Source: Casuarius casuarius (Eukaryota > Chordata > Aves > Casuariiformes > Casuariidae). Taken from it: 64,000 nucleotides of DNA. The first letter of the stretch is position 1, and each line of letters opens with the position of its first letter. This document shows positions 1-19,400 of the stretch, piece by piece. The stretch lies in NCBI GenBank assembly GCA_003342895.1, contig PTFA01000091.1, positions 2,587,087 to 2,651,086 on the forward strand. Reading direction: 5' to 3'. Under the pieces are notes generated by a model, which did not search any database, was not told where the DNA came from, and worked only from the letters and a program-made list of their open reading frames with translations. The position numbers were made by a program, and so were the translations under genes.

Positions 1-200
1 CGGAGCTGCACGGGGTGCTGGGGTGCACGGGGGGGGGTCAGGGGTGCAGTAAGGGTGCACGGAGCTGCACGGGGTGCTGGGGTGCACGGGAAGGGGGTCA
101 GGGGTGCAGTAAGGGTGCCCGGAGCTGCACAGGGTGATTGGGGAGCGCAGCAAGGGGGTCAGGGCTGCAATAAGGGTGCCCGGAGCTGCACAGGGTGCCC
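1..200. repeat. GC-rich minisatellite, 59-61 bp period
   Basis: Three full tandem units begin at about 2, 61 and 121, each opening with GGAGCTGCAC and closing with a TAAGGGTGC motif, and a fourth decaying unit begins at 182. Unit lengths are 59, 60 and 61 bp. The array probably continues left of the window. It lies immediately 5' of the first recognised R3HCC1 exon, in what is probably an upstream intron or the 5' flank. Several frames stay open across it only because it is GC-rich; I do not regard them as coding. Confidence 0.85.
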
Positions 201-296
201 AGGCTGCCCCGGGGGCCGTGGTGCAGCAGGGCACACGGGGTGCCAGGCGCACAGGGGACCTTGCAGCCGGCTCCACACGGCCCCGTTCCTCCGCAG

Positions 297-8274
<7,978 letters not shown>

Positions 8275-8291
8275 ATGAGCATGGCTGTGAT

Positions 8292-8297
8292 ATTAAA
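8292..8297 (+). terminator. R3HCC1: Candidate R3HCC1 poly(A) signal ATTAAA
   Basis: ATTAAA lies 17 bases after the stop codon, with T/G-rich sequence about 30-50 bases downstream. Its use would give an unusually short 3' UTR of about 40 bases. An AATAAG at 8567-8572 followed by GTGTGTTGTTGG is another possibility. Confidence 0.3.
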
Positions 8298-9144
8298 CTG
8301 CATGCAGAACAGTGAGTTGCCACTGGGATGTTCTCTTACGGGTTTAGTACTGGCATTTTCTCTCTAAAGGTGGGAAGGGAAAAAGTTTAATGAGATGTGG
8401 AGCTGGAGAAGCAGGCCCTGCGAGTGTTACAGAGCGCTGATGAGCTCTGCCTTGTGCAGAGCACCTCTCCTCTGTTTCAAGGTGTCTGTTGCCCACTGAG
8501 GCACTCGCAGGAGCCAAGGCTGCTTACAAAAAACCCCTGCTTTAAAAAGTTTAAAAAATGCACTAGAATAAGGGAATTGTGTGTTGTTGGCCAAAGTTCA
8601 GCTGTAAGCAAGAACAGAGCATTGTTTAATGTTTACTTTGTTGTAATGTTTTTGTTAAAATTTCCCACAAAACTGACAAGCATTGAATGCAAGTGAGTTT
8701 TAGGGATTTTTCTTATTTACATAGTATTTAAAGAGCCTGACTTGGTGCACTGTTAGTAAGGAAAGTTGTCATCCACTGATTAGGAAAAGAAAACTAGAAC
8801 TTGACAGTTGCTTGATTTGCATAGAGCCTGTGTTAAGAGATGCTGTGAGACACCTTGTTGCAGCAGCAACAGAGCATCCAACACATCTCCAACTCTGCTA
8901 CACAATCCTGCATCTTGACAACAAAATGGAGTTTTCCAACTTACAGTAGGCTAAAAACCTTTGCTAGATGCCACCATCTGGGCCACTGGATAAGTCACAG
9001 AAATACTCGACAGGCATTAGCAAAAGACTTCTGCATTCTTTAAGCCTCACAACATCCCTGTGAGGTAGGTTATGGAGAGAAAAAGTTAGACACAGCCAGT
9101 TTCAGTACCCCTGTGGAGTTAAATGGTCAGCTATAAATTACTCA

Positions 9145-9150
9145 TTTAAT
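9145..9150 (-). terminator. LOXL2: Candidate LOXL2 poly(A) signal ATTAAA
   Basis: On the minus strand this is the clearest canonical-variant signal downstream of the LOXL2 stop, about 1.26 kb away. I found no minus-strand AATAAA between 8275 and 10406. A 3' UTR of this size is reasonable for LOXL2. Confidence 0.35.
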
Positions 9151-10406
9151 TTTACCTGCTTGTAGAAGTCTTCTGTACAAACACAGAGGGAGAAAACAAC
9201 TTTAGTACCAGGAAAGTGAACAAGGCCCTCAACATTCATGGAGTGGAAATACACAAATGGCACGTAAAACATTTTTCTGGGTAAATGGATCTTATTCAAG
9301 TATCTGTGTCTGAAAATCTGTAGCAACGTGTGTCCTCAAACAAACAGAGGAGCACACTTAGCACCATTACAAATGTACCAAGTGTAAAAATCCTTTTAAA
9401 GACAACTTACACAGGTGGTCTGACAGCATGGGTCCAGATCCCTGATGATGAAAGCCATGAAGTTACCTCTGTAAGGTACAGTGATTGATACAATGCCTTA
9501 ACTCTGTTCATCCTTTAAAGAAAAGACAGAGTGAATATCCAGCTTAAAAGGTAATATTTAGATGTATGTAGAATCTATCAGGTGAATAGCTTACTGTGTA
9601 AAGGAAATTCACAGTCCAGTGGACTCATCACCAGGAGATCTGCTAAGTCTTCTCTATGTTACAATGCAGTTGTATAGATGTTATAATGGAGTTGTAGCTT
9701 CGTGGAGCTCTGATGCGCTTGTAGAAACCAGTTCTGCATTAGCTGCTCCATTTAAGAGGTTGTGCTGGGAGTGGAATATTGCATACAAAAGTTTCACTGC
9801 AGTATTAAATTACATTTTAGACTGTTCTGCTCAAAAAGCTGCTCCAATTTTGTTCCTTTCCTGTATTTCTTTGCTAAAATGGAGTAATCACATGGCAGTA
9901 CTGAGGATTAGCTGTGTTCAAGAAGCAGCATCACAAGTGGAGGCGTTTGCATCAATGGTGCGTTCAAGCCTGAGTCAAAGAGCTTAAAGATACCAAGAAT
10001 AATGCCTTGAAGGAAATGAATGGTAAAGACATATTTAGGTTGTTGGTACCCAAACAAAGCCAAACTGTGCTTGCTGCAGCCTGGACCTACATACGTGAGT
10101 AAAGATGGCGCTGCAAAGTGGAGGGAGGAATCATTACGGAGTAGGCTGAAATGGTGAAGATCTGGAGCCAAGTAGAATTTAAAAGCCTGCCCCAAACTAC
10201 CTCAGTAGTAGGGACCTGAGTTACAAGAGACACGTGGTAGTCCGAGCACCTAAAATTGGAGGGAAGGCATCTTTTGAAAATAATTTACCTTGCTAATTTG
10301 GAGTTTTGATTGTTTGCTTGATTTTCTGTTTTGTGCAGTGGTTAGGGAAATCACCGAAGCAGGAAACCTTGCTTCTTTAAATAGTGGGGAGGGAGGCGAT
10401 GCCGGT

Positions 10407-10486
10407 CTATCGGGTGGACACCTTGTTATTTGTGAGTCCGCTGAAGTGATCGAACTTCTGCTCTGTTTCTTCACTGAAAGAGCCAC
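10407..10486 (-). CDS. LOXL2: LOXL2 terminal coding exon
   Basis: The acceptor CTCCCCAG is followed by GTGGCTC. It reads [18 protein letters not shown], then TNNKVSTR and stop TAG at 10409-10407. Human ends [18 protein letters not shown] then LNNQLSPQ. This C-terminal tail is diagnostic for LOXL2. The minus-strand 3' UTR follows. Confidence 0.96.
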
Positions 10487-13400
10487 CTGGGGAGGTCAGA
10501 GAGAGCACGCTGTTAGCCGGAGGCAGCAAAGCGAGCTCGCAGCACATGGCAGGGAACACCTTGGCTTTTTCTGTAACCTGTGCAAGAGGCTGTGAAAATG
10601 AAAGGCTCAAAGCGAGTATTAGAAGAGTGAAGACTTGCATGGGATAATTTAAGCACTGGTTAAATCTTGTCATAACTGGAACAGCCATGAGACCACAGGA
10701 GTACTGGGTATAGTCTTTCATGTATTTGGGAGGATAGACTACAAGCTGTCCTTGATTTCCCTGCTAACCTTTGTTGCTTAAGTTTTAAAGTTATGACTAG
10801 CAGAATTTGTGAAATGGTTTCCTCCTTGGGGCTGTGGTGGTAAGTGGATTCTGTTTACTCTGTTCTTAACTAGGACCATACCTTTACTTTTTGGTTATTG
10901 AGAGACAATAAAAGCTGAACACAATTTTTTTGAAATAGAAATATTTTCTAGCTCAGCTAGAGAGTCAGTCCAATACTTAAATGCTTGTTCATCCAACTGA
11001 ATTGGGTTTGGCATTTCTGAACTAGGTCACAAAGCTCTGGTGTGACACACAAGACAAGTATTTTCTTAAACAACAATCTAATGAGAAAAATCAGTGGTTA
11101 TGTGGAATTTTTTCAGGAAAAACACTTCCTGAAGAACTTCAGCCGGTTCTGGAAATTGTCCTTATGGCTTTAACAGCAGCTGCTTGCCTACATCCTAATA
11201 ATTTATTTTCCTTATTGAAAACAGCTCCTCTTCAAAAGCCCCCAACTTATTTTAAAATGGTCCTGACAATTGACTGTTAAAGCACATTCGAACTAGTTTT
11301 GCTTTGAAAGCTCTAAGACAAAATAACCCAGATGATAAGATTTAGATGTGTTCAAGAAAATAAGCAGCTGTTTTCCCTCCTATCCAAGTGACAGCAGAGC
11401 ACTTTAATTTCTGGCTTGAGCAGAGGGCTCTTCTCAACTGGTCTGCTTTGCATATCACTAGTCTTGTTTGCTTTTCAAGGAAAGAGAAGAAACTTTTGGA
11501 TCTTAAGAGGTCAGTCCCGGGTTGGTAATAACTTGAATCTGAGAAGAACTCATAATTATTTGCCTGGGACTGACTCAGGCACTCTAAAGTTCTCAGATTG
11601 CACTAGAGCTCTCCTCATGTCTGACAGTCTCTGGGGAAAAAGCTCTTTTCTTGCAGAACAAGAGACGCACAGCTGGAACATCTGTTTCCCCTGCTCTACC
11701 AAGCCTGAACAAGAGGGATTTCTTTTGGATCTTGGTCAGAAAGCTCTTCTCCCAGTATTGTGCTTGCTGCCCCAGTAACACATACAGCATTAAGTAATGA
11801 ACCATTCCACACTCCACTCAGCCACAGCAATGTGCACCAGTCGCAGCCTGACCCTCCGAGTCTGTCTCAATAGCTCTTTTTCAGGTATGTGCAAACTGAG
11901 AAACAGCGTAGAAGCAGCTTGCACACAGAGGCACCAGATTCCTAGTGAAAAGAGTCAGTTTGATCAATGCATAGGCATTAACTTTCCCGTGCAGACATTT
12001 CTCACCTATGTGGCAGTTGTACATCCAGATGCGCTGTCCATCATACCGGCACCTGCATTTCATCACATTATTTGAATAATCAGATTCAGCAACTTCATAG
12101 TTCGGGTTGATGACGACCTTGGGAATGACGGAGAAACACAACAGGGAGTTATTTAAAAGTGGATCAGATATGACACTTATTAGTCAGCTTGAGCTAGAAT
12201 CAGTGTTTTGATTACATCATAATACTTTCTTTCTAGGAAAAAAACTAACTCCCTTTGCAAGGAGACAGAAACTACTCGACTGAGCCAGATCAAGATCACA
12301 CCTTCCCCCCTCAAAAAGCTTATCTACATTTCACAAGATAGCAGAGAAGACAAAAATAATTCTTCTTCCCCTCGCTCCTCTACCATTTAGGTGGCAGTTC
12401 TTAGAACCAAAAGAATCTCCCCCACTCCACCCACTTGCACAAAACAGACTGTACGTACAGTCTTGACTTCTCAAGCAAACAACTTAAGAATAGTACTGTT
12501 TAATCCCCAAATGAAGTGAGCATTGCTTACAAACAGCTAAAAGGCTTAGGACAAGACAATAGTAGGATGCTGTGCACATATATAATGTCACATGTAATGT
12601 AATGTGTTATTAGTATTAGCTGCACCTGGATTCCTTAAGACTATCATATTTAAACTATGTTTATTGGCCCTGAGTTTTCATTGGGGGAAGTATGTTATCT
12701 GGTAACACATTGTTGTCCTGTTAGGTAATTCTTTCTCTTTTAGGTATCCTGGGAATAAAACCTCTTTATAATCAGTAGTTTATGGTACTGTAGGAGATAT
12801 ACAAATAAACGAGTTAGTTACATTCCTGTTGTCCCTAGTGGATAAGATAAAAGCAATGTCAGTGTCTCATACCCTTTTCCCCCCCCTTACCTGGAAGAGG
12901 TAATCACCTGGTGGGATGTCAGTGATATCAATCCATTGGCAGTCGATGTCATGACGATACACATCCCAGCATCCAACCGTGATTCCTTGTTCACCAAAAT
13001 TGGCACATTCATACTGTTTCTGCACATCTGAATAAGAAGAGTTAAAAGCACAAAGTATTAGCTTCACAGCAAGTTGAGTTGGGGATTCCCCACCCTGGCT
13101 CAGACACATCAGAGAAAGAACTAGTTGTTCTCTCACTTCATAGATAGTGAGAAGTCCAGGCATGATATATTCAGTGAGACCTGCTACGACATTCCCTTGC
13201 TCATAACGTCATATATTTAAATACATGTACTGGTTAAATGCATAAGAGCTGCTGTCTTTCATATCTCATCACCCAGAGGTGAGTTTTGAAGTTTCTCACT
13301 TTATAGGAATTAGAAAATACACTCAGGTTTTCAAAGCAGCTCAGAATAAGTGTGGCAGGAGCTGAGGTCTGAAAAAAATCTCAGCACATAGGACCTTCTG

Positions 13401-16400
13401 GGATTTTCTTAGACCTCAGAGACTACTTCCTATGTACATACCCTCAGGACTGGTTTCAGCTCTTGTCAGGCCATGCTCTAGCCCTGCTTAGGAATTTGAT
13501 AGCATCTTTGAATCCTGTCATCTTTATGGGGACAACGACAAATTCCCAGCACAAAGGGGCTCCAGCAAATATACCTGCTTCACATTCGGTGTCTTCCAGA
13601 CAGAAACTGGCTTTGTGTCCTTCAGCAATCTTGGTTCCATTGAGGTTCAGTAGGTCATAGTGGGTAAAAACCTCCATGCTGTGGTAATGCCTACGAGACA
13701 GAGGGAGAATTATCTTTAAGGAAAACAATCGCCACTTTAGTTGCCACCTCTAAAGTGCTGTGCAGTTCCCCCCCCAGCGGAGACGGTCCAAGGGCTAGAG
13801 CACAAGGACTTGGATTTGAGTGGCCCAGACTCTGCTCTTCGTGCTACTCCGTCCTTTAGGCCAGTCATTTCACCTCGCTCTGCCTCGTCTCCACTGTAGC
13901 GGGGTAAACGCATGAAGAGCACGAAGTGCTGCTGGCAGAGAGGTGCTATCGGAGGAAGAGTGAGAGAAACCACTGCCAGGAAACATTCTGCTAAGCCTAA
14001 TCCTATGTGGCACCATCATCCATATTGCCTTCGTGCTGGCTCCTAGCCCAAATACTTGTTTATGTATCAAGTGCTAAAGCTGTTCGAGGAGAGCACCTTC
14101 AGCCTTCACAGGATTACAGCAATGTTTTATACTGGCAAGGGAAGCGGGGGGGGAATCGAAGTCACCGTTTCTAGTGACCTTGTCATTTTCCAGAACAATA
14201 AATATTTCATCTGCTCTCTAACAACAGGCTCTAAACACAGCAGAATTCACCCAGACTAGCAACCTGGCTTGGGGCAGGGGGGAAGGGGGAGGATTTTTTC
14301 TCTTTTAAGAAGCAGAATGCAAATTTATTGGCAGAAAACTAACAACAGATGGGATCAGCTTCTCTCAGCACTCACTTCACTCGGATCTAAACAACACAGC
14401 AGCTGGGTTTTCACACGATACACTTCATAATTTTAACTGGGAAGTGTTAGTGTCAACTCAGCCCGGGCCGCGTTGCCGTCAGAAACGCTCCTGCACTGGT
14501 GAGCGCGGCAACAGCGACGAGGGAGCACGCGACGCGCTGCAGACCTCCACCCAGCAAAGCTGGGCCATGCACGGGTTGGGTGATGTTGACCTTCTCTATG
14601 TCACGCCACCGGTTCAGCAAAGTATCTCACTAAAATTAAGCCTGTACTTAAGTCCAGTTGAGTCCAGGGGACTTCGAGGGCTTAAGCAGGTGGCTGTACC
14701 TGATGAAACCAAGATGCGTGCTGCCCTAGTCGGGGCTGGGAACAGGCCTGCTCTAGCTGATGTAACACATCTGAATTTGATCCCAGCCTTGGAATCAGGA
14801 GAAAACCCGCAGCGCTGGTATGCTGTTGGGAACAGGAGTACAACCACCGGCGCTGAAAGCAGACCAGCTCCTTAAATCCCTGGACAACTCCAGCAGCTTT
14901 GGGAACGCTGTGCTGAGAGACAGCAGAGCCCATCTGCATAGCTCGGCTCAGCAACGAGGCAACTGCGCAGACAGAGCCTGCCTCAAAAGCCACCGCTTAG
15001 GAGTTTTCAAAGAAAAAGAAAAAAAAGGCAGAACTCAACTCTTTTCCAGCTGTAAAAAATAATCATGGCTTAAAAACTTCCGACAGCCAATGCTGCCACA
15101 CCACTCTGCACATGTATTTACAGATAAAGGAGGGCAGGAGGGAAGGGGAGGAATTTTTTTCCTCTACAGAGTGGGTTTCTTTTCACCTCCCACTGCCTTT
15201 TCCCTAACCAAAAAGCAAACTGCCACCTGCCAGAAGTTAATCACTTCTCACTCCTTGCTAAGGGTCTTTCCCAGTTTTGTTCTACTTCCACATCAAAAGC
15301 CCACTGAACAGAAGCTCCCACCGGTGGAGGATGGCAGCTAGGAAAGAAGTGACTTTGGCTTTGAAGCTGTCTAATTTGGCTGCCTCTGATAAAAGTTTGA
15401 GGTCTCAAGTCTGACTCAGTTTGTGAAATATGTCTGAATCATTAAAGGAGGTGTTTACATTCTGATGTTTACAGACTGGAAAGATTGAAGGGGAATTGAG
15501 TTCATCCTCCTCCATATAAACAGAATCCAGTTTAAAGCACACAGATGGCTCTCAGCCTCTTCCCAATTCTCTCCTAGTCTCACCTCACTTAAGCAGTCTC
15601 TCCCAAAGAGCTCCAAGTGCCCTCCTTTTTACCAGCCTGCAACGTGCTCAGATCCTTGCGGTACCCACAAACTCCCTAGCCCCTTCCCAACAGGGCTGGC
15701 AGACACCCTACCCTGGTCCTGGGTTCCCCCTCCCTTTAATGAACCATTTCCTACCTATTTTCGGTTCTGTGCTGCTGAGGTTTTAGCTCTGCTTGCTGCT
15801 CCCGCTGCAAACATTACCAAATAGACCTGTCTGCAAGGTAGGTGGCCAGTACGGGAAGTTTCAGACTAGCACTCGGGCATGGTGACGCTGATGCTGAGCT
15901 TACCTGCACATCCCACCTCGCTCAGGCTGCGCATGAAAGCCATTGGGGACTGTTACATTTGAGAATTTCTTGCTCTGTGTGTTTTCACAAGGCACAAGTC
16001 TTGTGGCAATGGCAGGACAAGAGCCCTGTACTGTGAGTTACTTAGCGCCCTTTCACCCCAAATTAAAGAAAATCAACACTGTAACAAGCCATCGTTTCAG
16101 AACCGAAGCATCTGGGTGGCTTGTTTCCAGCTCTCTTTCCTCTCCCTGGTTTACTTTGGCTGAAACTGTCAGCCTCCCCCTGAAAAAATGCATTTTGGGG
16201 GCTGACTTTACTATTTGTCAAAAATAAACACAAAACAATCTCCTAGCTGTATGCAGTGTAAGTGGAGCTGAGATGCATTAGAAAAAAATAAAAAAAAAAA
16301 AGCAGAATTGCTGATGTGCTCCTGAGTCCTTTCCCAGGTGAGGGAAGTAGCTCAGATGGCTGCATCGTTCCTACACACAGTGGGTCCATGGGCACACGCT

Positions 16401-19400
16401 CCCGTCTGTCCATACACACACAAACTCCCACGTAGGTACTGCCTGGGCACACACATCTCTTCCAGTAAGAGCTCTGCATCTGTCCTAGTCACTTACCATT
16501 TCATAGCTGTAATTCATGCTGCAATGAGCTGCTTTCCCTACTGTCAGAGAATCACGACTGCCCAAGCACAGGTCACAGTCTCTGCAGGAGACACTAACGG
16601 GGTGAAACCATCTTGCTGGCACTCACCTGTGACAGTCGTGCCAGACCCAGGCGTGGCGGCCGTTCTTGGGGCGGAAGTCGGACTGCCCGTTGTTGTGGAT
16701 CTGGGAGGAGAAGCGCAGCAGCCGCCGGTAGCCAGAAGTGACGGACGTGTTGACAGCCGAGCTGGCCAGGCAGTTCTCCTCAAACGCGCACTGCAGCATG
16801 AACATCGGGCGGTCTTCCAGGTAGGCCGTCTGCTCCACCAGCTCCGCGTTAAGCACCAGGTCGGGGGCAGCTGGCAGGAGGGAGGGAAGGTTTGAAATGA
16901 ACTGATGGCCAGCGAAAAAAACCCCAAGTGCTTGCCAGGGATGGAGGCCCATCGGCAACAGTTTGCCATGGTTTTGACACTTCCAAGGCATGGCAGGGCC
17001 ACCTCATTTCTCCTGCACACCACAGGGCAAACACTTCCGCCAAAGTAAAAGAAAACCTGAGCCACTCACTCTCTGAGCAGGACACACCGGCACCAAAACG
17101 GCCACCTCCTCTGGGACAGGAGACGTCGGCTCCATCGTGACGGCAGTGGGACAAGGACATCTCTGTCCCCGAACACTTGACGCCACTCATGACCACATTG
17201 TCGGCAGTGATATCTCCATGCCAGTACCAGGTTTCCTGGACAGAAGGGCAAAAAGAGGCATTTCACACACCATTAGAGGACTGCTAGGGGAATATTCATA
17301 CCTGTATGACTTCCCTTCTTGCTCCAGAGCAGACCGAGGCACCAGCCCACACTATCAAGGAGATGCATCTTGCCAAAGGATGCTGGCACCTAAGTTAAAC
17401 CCTAAAGCTTGCATCCTGTAGCTCCCACTGCAGTCAATCTAGACATGGAGCCTCACTACTAATAGTTACTGACACTTCTTGCTGTTTCAAGCTTGTTTCC
17501 AGAGTTTCAAAAGAGATGCTGGGTTTGTTTTGTGCCTACTTTAACGGGACTGGGGTTCCAAGGGACGCTGCGCACTCGGTACCGTTCGAAGCAGGTACAG
17601 AGGCAGGACGCTGCTGACCAGTAGTGCCCTGCCGCTGCTCTAGGCAGCATCCCGTCTCTCACCGAGTTTCCCTCTGCACTCCCCATCCCTGAACTGGAAA
17701 AGAAAAACATTCTGGCAGATCGCTGACCCCGGTGTCTCCGCTGTGAGGGAGGGAGGTCATGCTTTTGTGTTAGATGCTGTTGGGGCCATCTGCTCTTTTT
17801 AAAAAAGCTATGCTTAGTCTTTGATGATTAATTAAAAGATGAGATGCTGAAACGCAGTAGTGTTAAACTCACTGACTAGCAGAGGTCTGCACACATCAAC
17901 GTGCCGTCTGCCCTCCTCACCCTCAGGCCCACACCGCTCCCTTCTCACCCTAGTCTGCTCCTAAGCATCCTCCGTACGCTGCTTAGCTGAGCCTTCACAG
18001 AGAGCAGGGAAGTACTGCTCTGCTGTGCACGGAGATTACCAAAAAAAGAGAGAGCGGGGAAGAGCTTTGTTAAATGACTTGCCAGAAGGGACTGCACAGA
18101 TCAGGAGCAGAGTAGGAAAGCAACTGGGGAAGCGAGCATGAGTCTGTTTAAGTAGAAGGCTGGGACTGGGATTAAAACGTAGGTCAGGACAGATTCCCCA
18201 TCCTGAACGTCTGAGCAGCAAAACCATATCTCTCTCCTTGTTTTTGAGCTGGTTTAAATTTCTGCTTAGCTTTAATCCAACTGTAAACTCACTTCTCCAC
18301 CCTGCTCTGCCCGTCCAGTTGATGAATTCATACTTGGGCTGTTTTAAGTCAGCTGGGCTGTGCCGCTAGGAGAGATGCCCAGCAATAAAACCACATCTGC
18401 CTTGTGACATCTGCGCCCTGGGGAGGACAACAGGGAACAGCAGATTCCCTGGCTGCATGAGGAAGGCAAGGCAGAACTAGCAGCCACGCTGTCCATACCC
18501 ATGCAAACAAGTCATCTGAGGATGACCAGGACTAGCGGGGTCTGCTAAAGCTGAGGGTCTGCGTCTCACGGTTCGGAGCGAGGATTCACAGATGTTCAAA
18601 GCCTGGTCACTCCTCATCTTCATCACTCAGTTTTACAAGACTTGCGGGAATGTCAGAAAATTAACTGCCCTTCTGCCAAAGTTGGCCAGGGGATGCAGCA
18701 GTCGCTGGGATGGACACGCACACGCTCCGACTGGTTCCAGGAGCCACCACACTCAAAAATGAGAGTCAGATCCTGAATAGACTGGGAATTTGGAAACCCA
18801 CAAAGTGACAAACAAGAAAAAAATATTCAGGAGGAAAAAAAAAAAGAAAAAGACTCCTCCAAAAGACACAAACCCTCCAAACATTATATTTGGAGTCAAG
18901 TCTTAAGATCTTCAATTCCCAGAGAAGTTTACATCAGCCAGACAGACCTGGACTTGTCAACCTGTAAACGGAGCATTTCCATGTAGGTCACATCAGGTCT
19001 GAGAGGGGCAAAGCGCTCGCTGCTGAGAGCAAGAGCCAGAGGGCCACGAGACTCTGAAGCAGAGCAGAAGATTTAGAAGTGGCTCAGTGACATGCCCCAA
19101 AAGACTCGTCTGAAAGACAAGCCCTTGCCCAGCAACACTACTCTCAATCCAGGCAAATCACCACCTCTCTCCGTGTCTCAGTTTACCTCTCTGCAGAAGG
19201 AGATGCAGTTAAGACAAGCCAGCCCTTTCGTGCTTCAGACCGCCCCTCTTGTCAGACAGCAGAACATCCCTTTCCCTCTCATCTCAGAGCTCTTCCTACG
19301 CAAACCATGAGCACTTTCTTCCTAACAGCACGTATAAGGAAGCTCTGATCTTAGCACTGCAGTGCTATTCACAAAACTAAGCACACTCAACCCCCTGACA

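Larger units (their letters stand above)
8275..10406. other. Region between convergent R3HCC1 and LOXL2 stop codons
   Basis: This 2132-bp stretch holds both 3' UTRs and the junction of the two transcription units. A + strand frame at 9619-9987 is open for 122 codons but resembles nothing and starts at GTG. No exon similarity, tRNA or mobile element was seen. Candidate poly(A) signals are listed separately. Confidence 0.75.

Noticed and set aside
10907..10912. + strand AATAAA as R3HCC1 poly(A) signal
   Set aside because: Lies 2.6 kb past the stop and beyond the LOXL2 stop, inside the last LOXL2 intron; possible but less likely than nearer variants.
14444..14875. 143-codon + strand frame
   Set aside because: Antisense in a LOXL2 intron, no family resemblance and no supporting splice sites.
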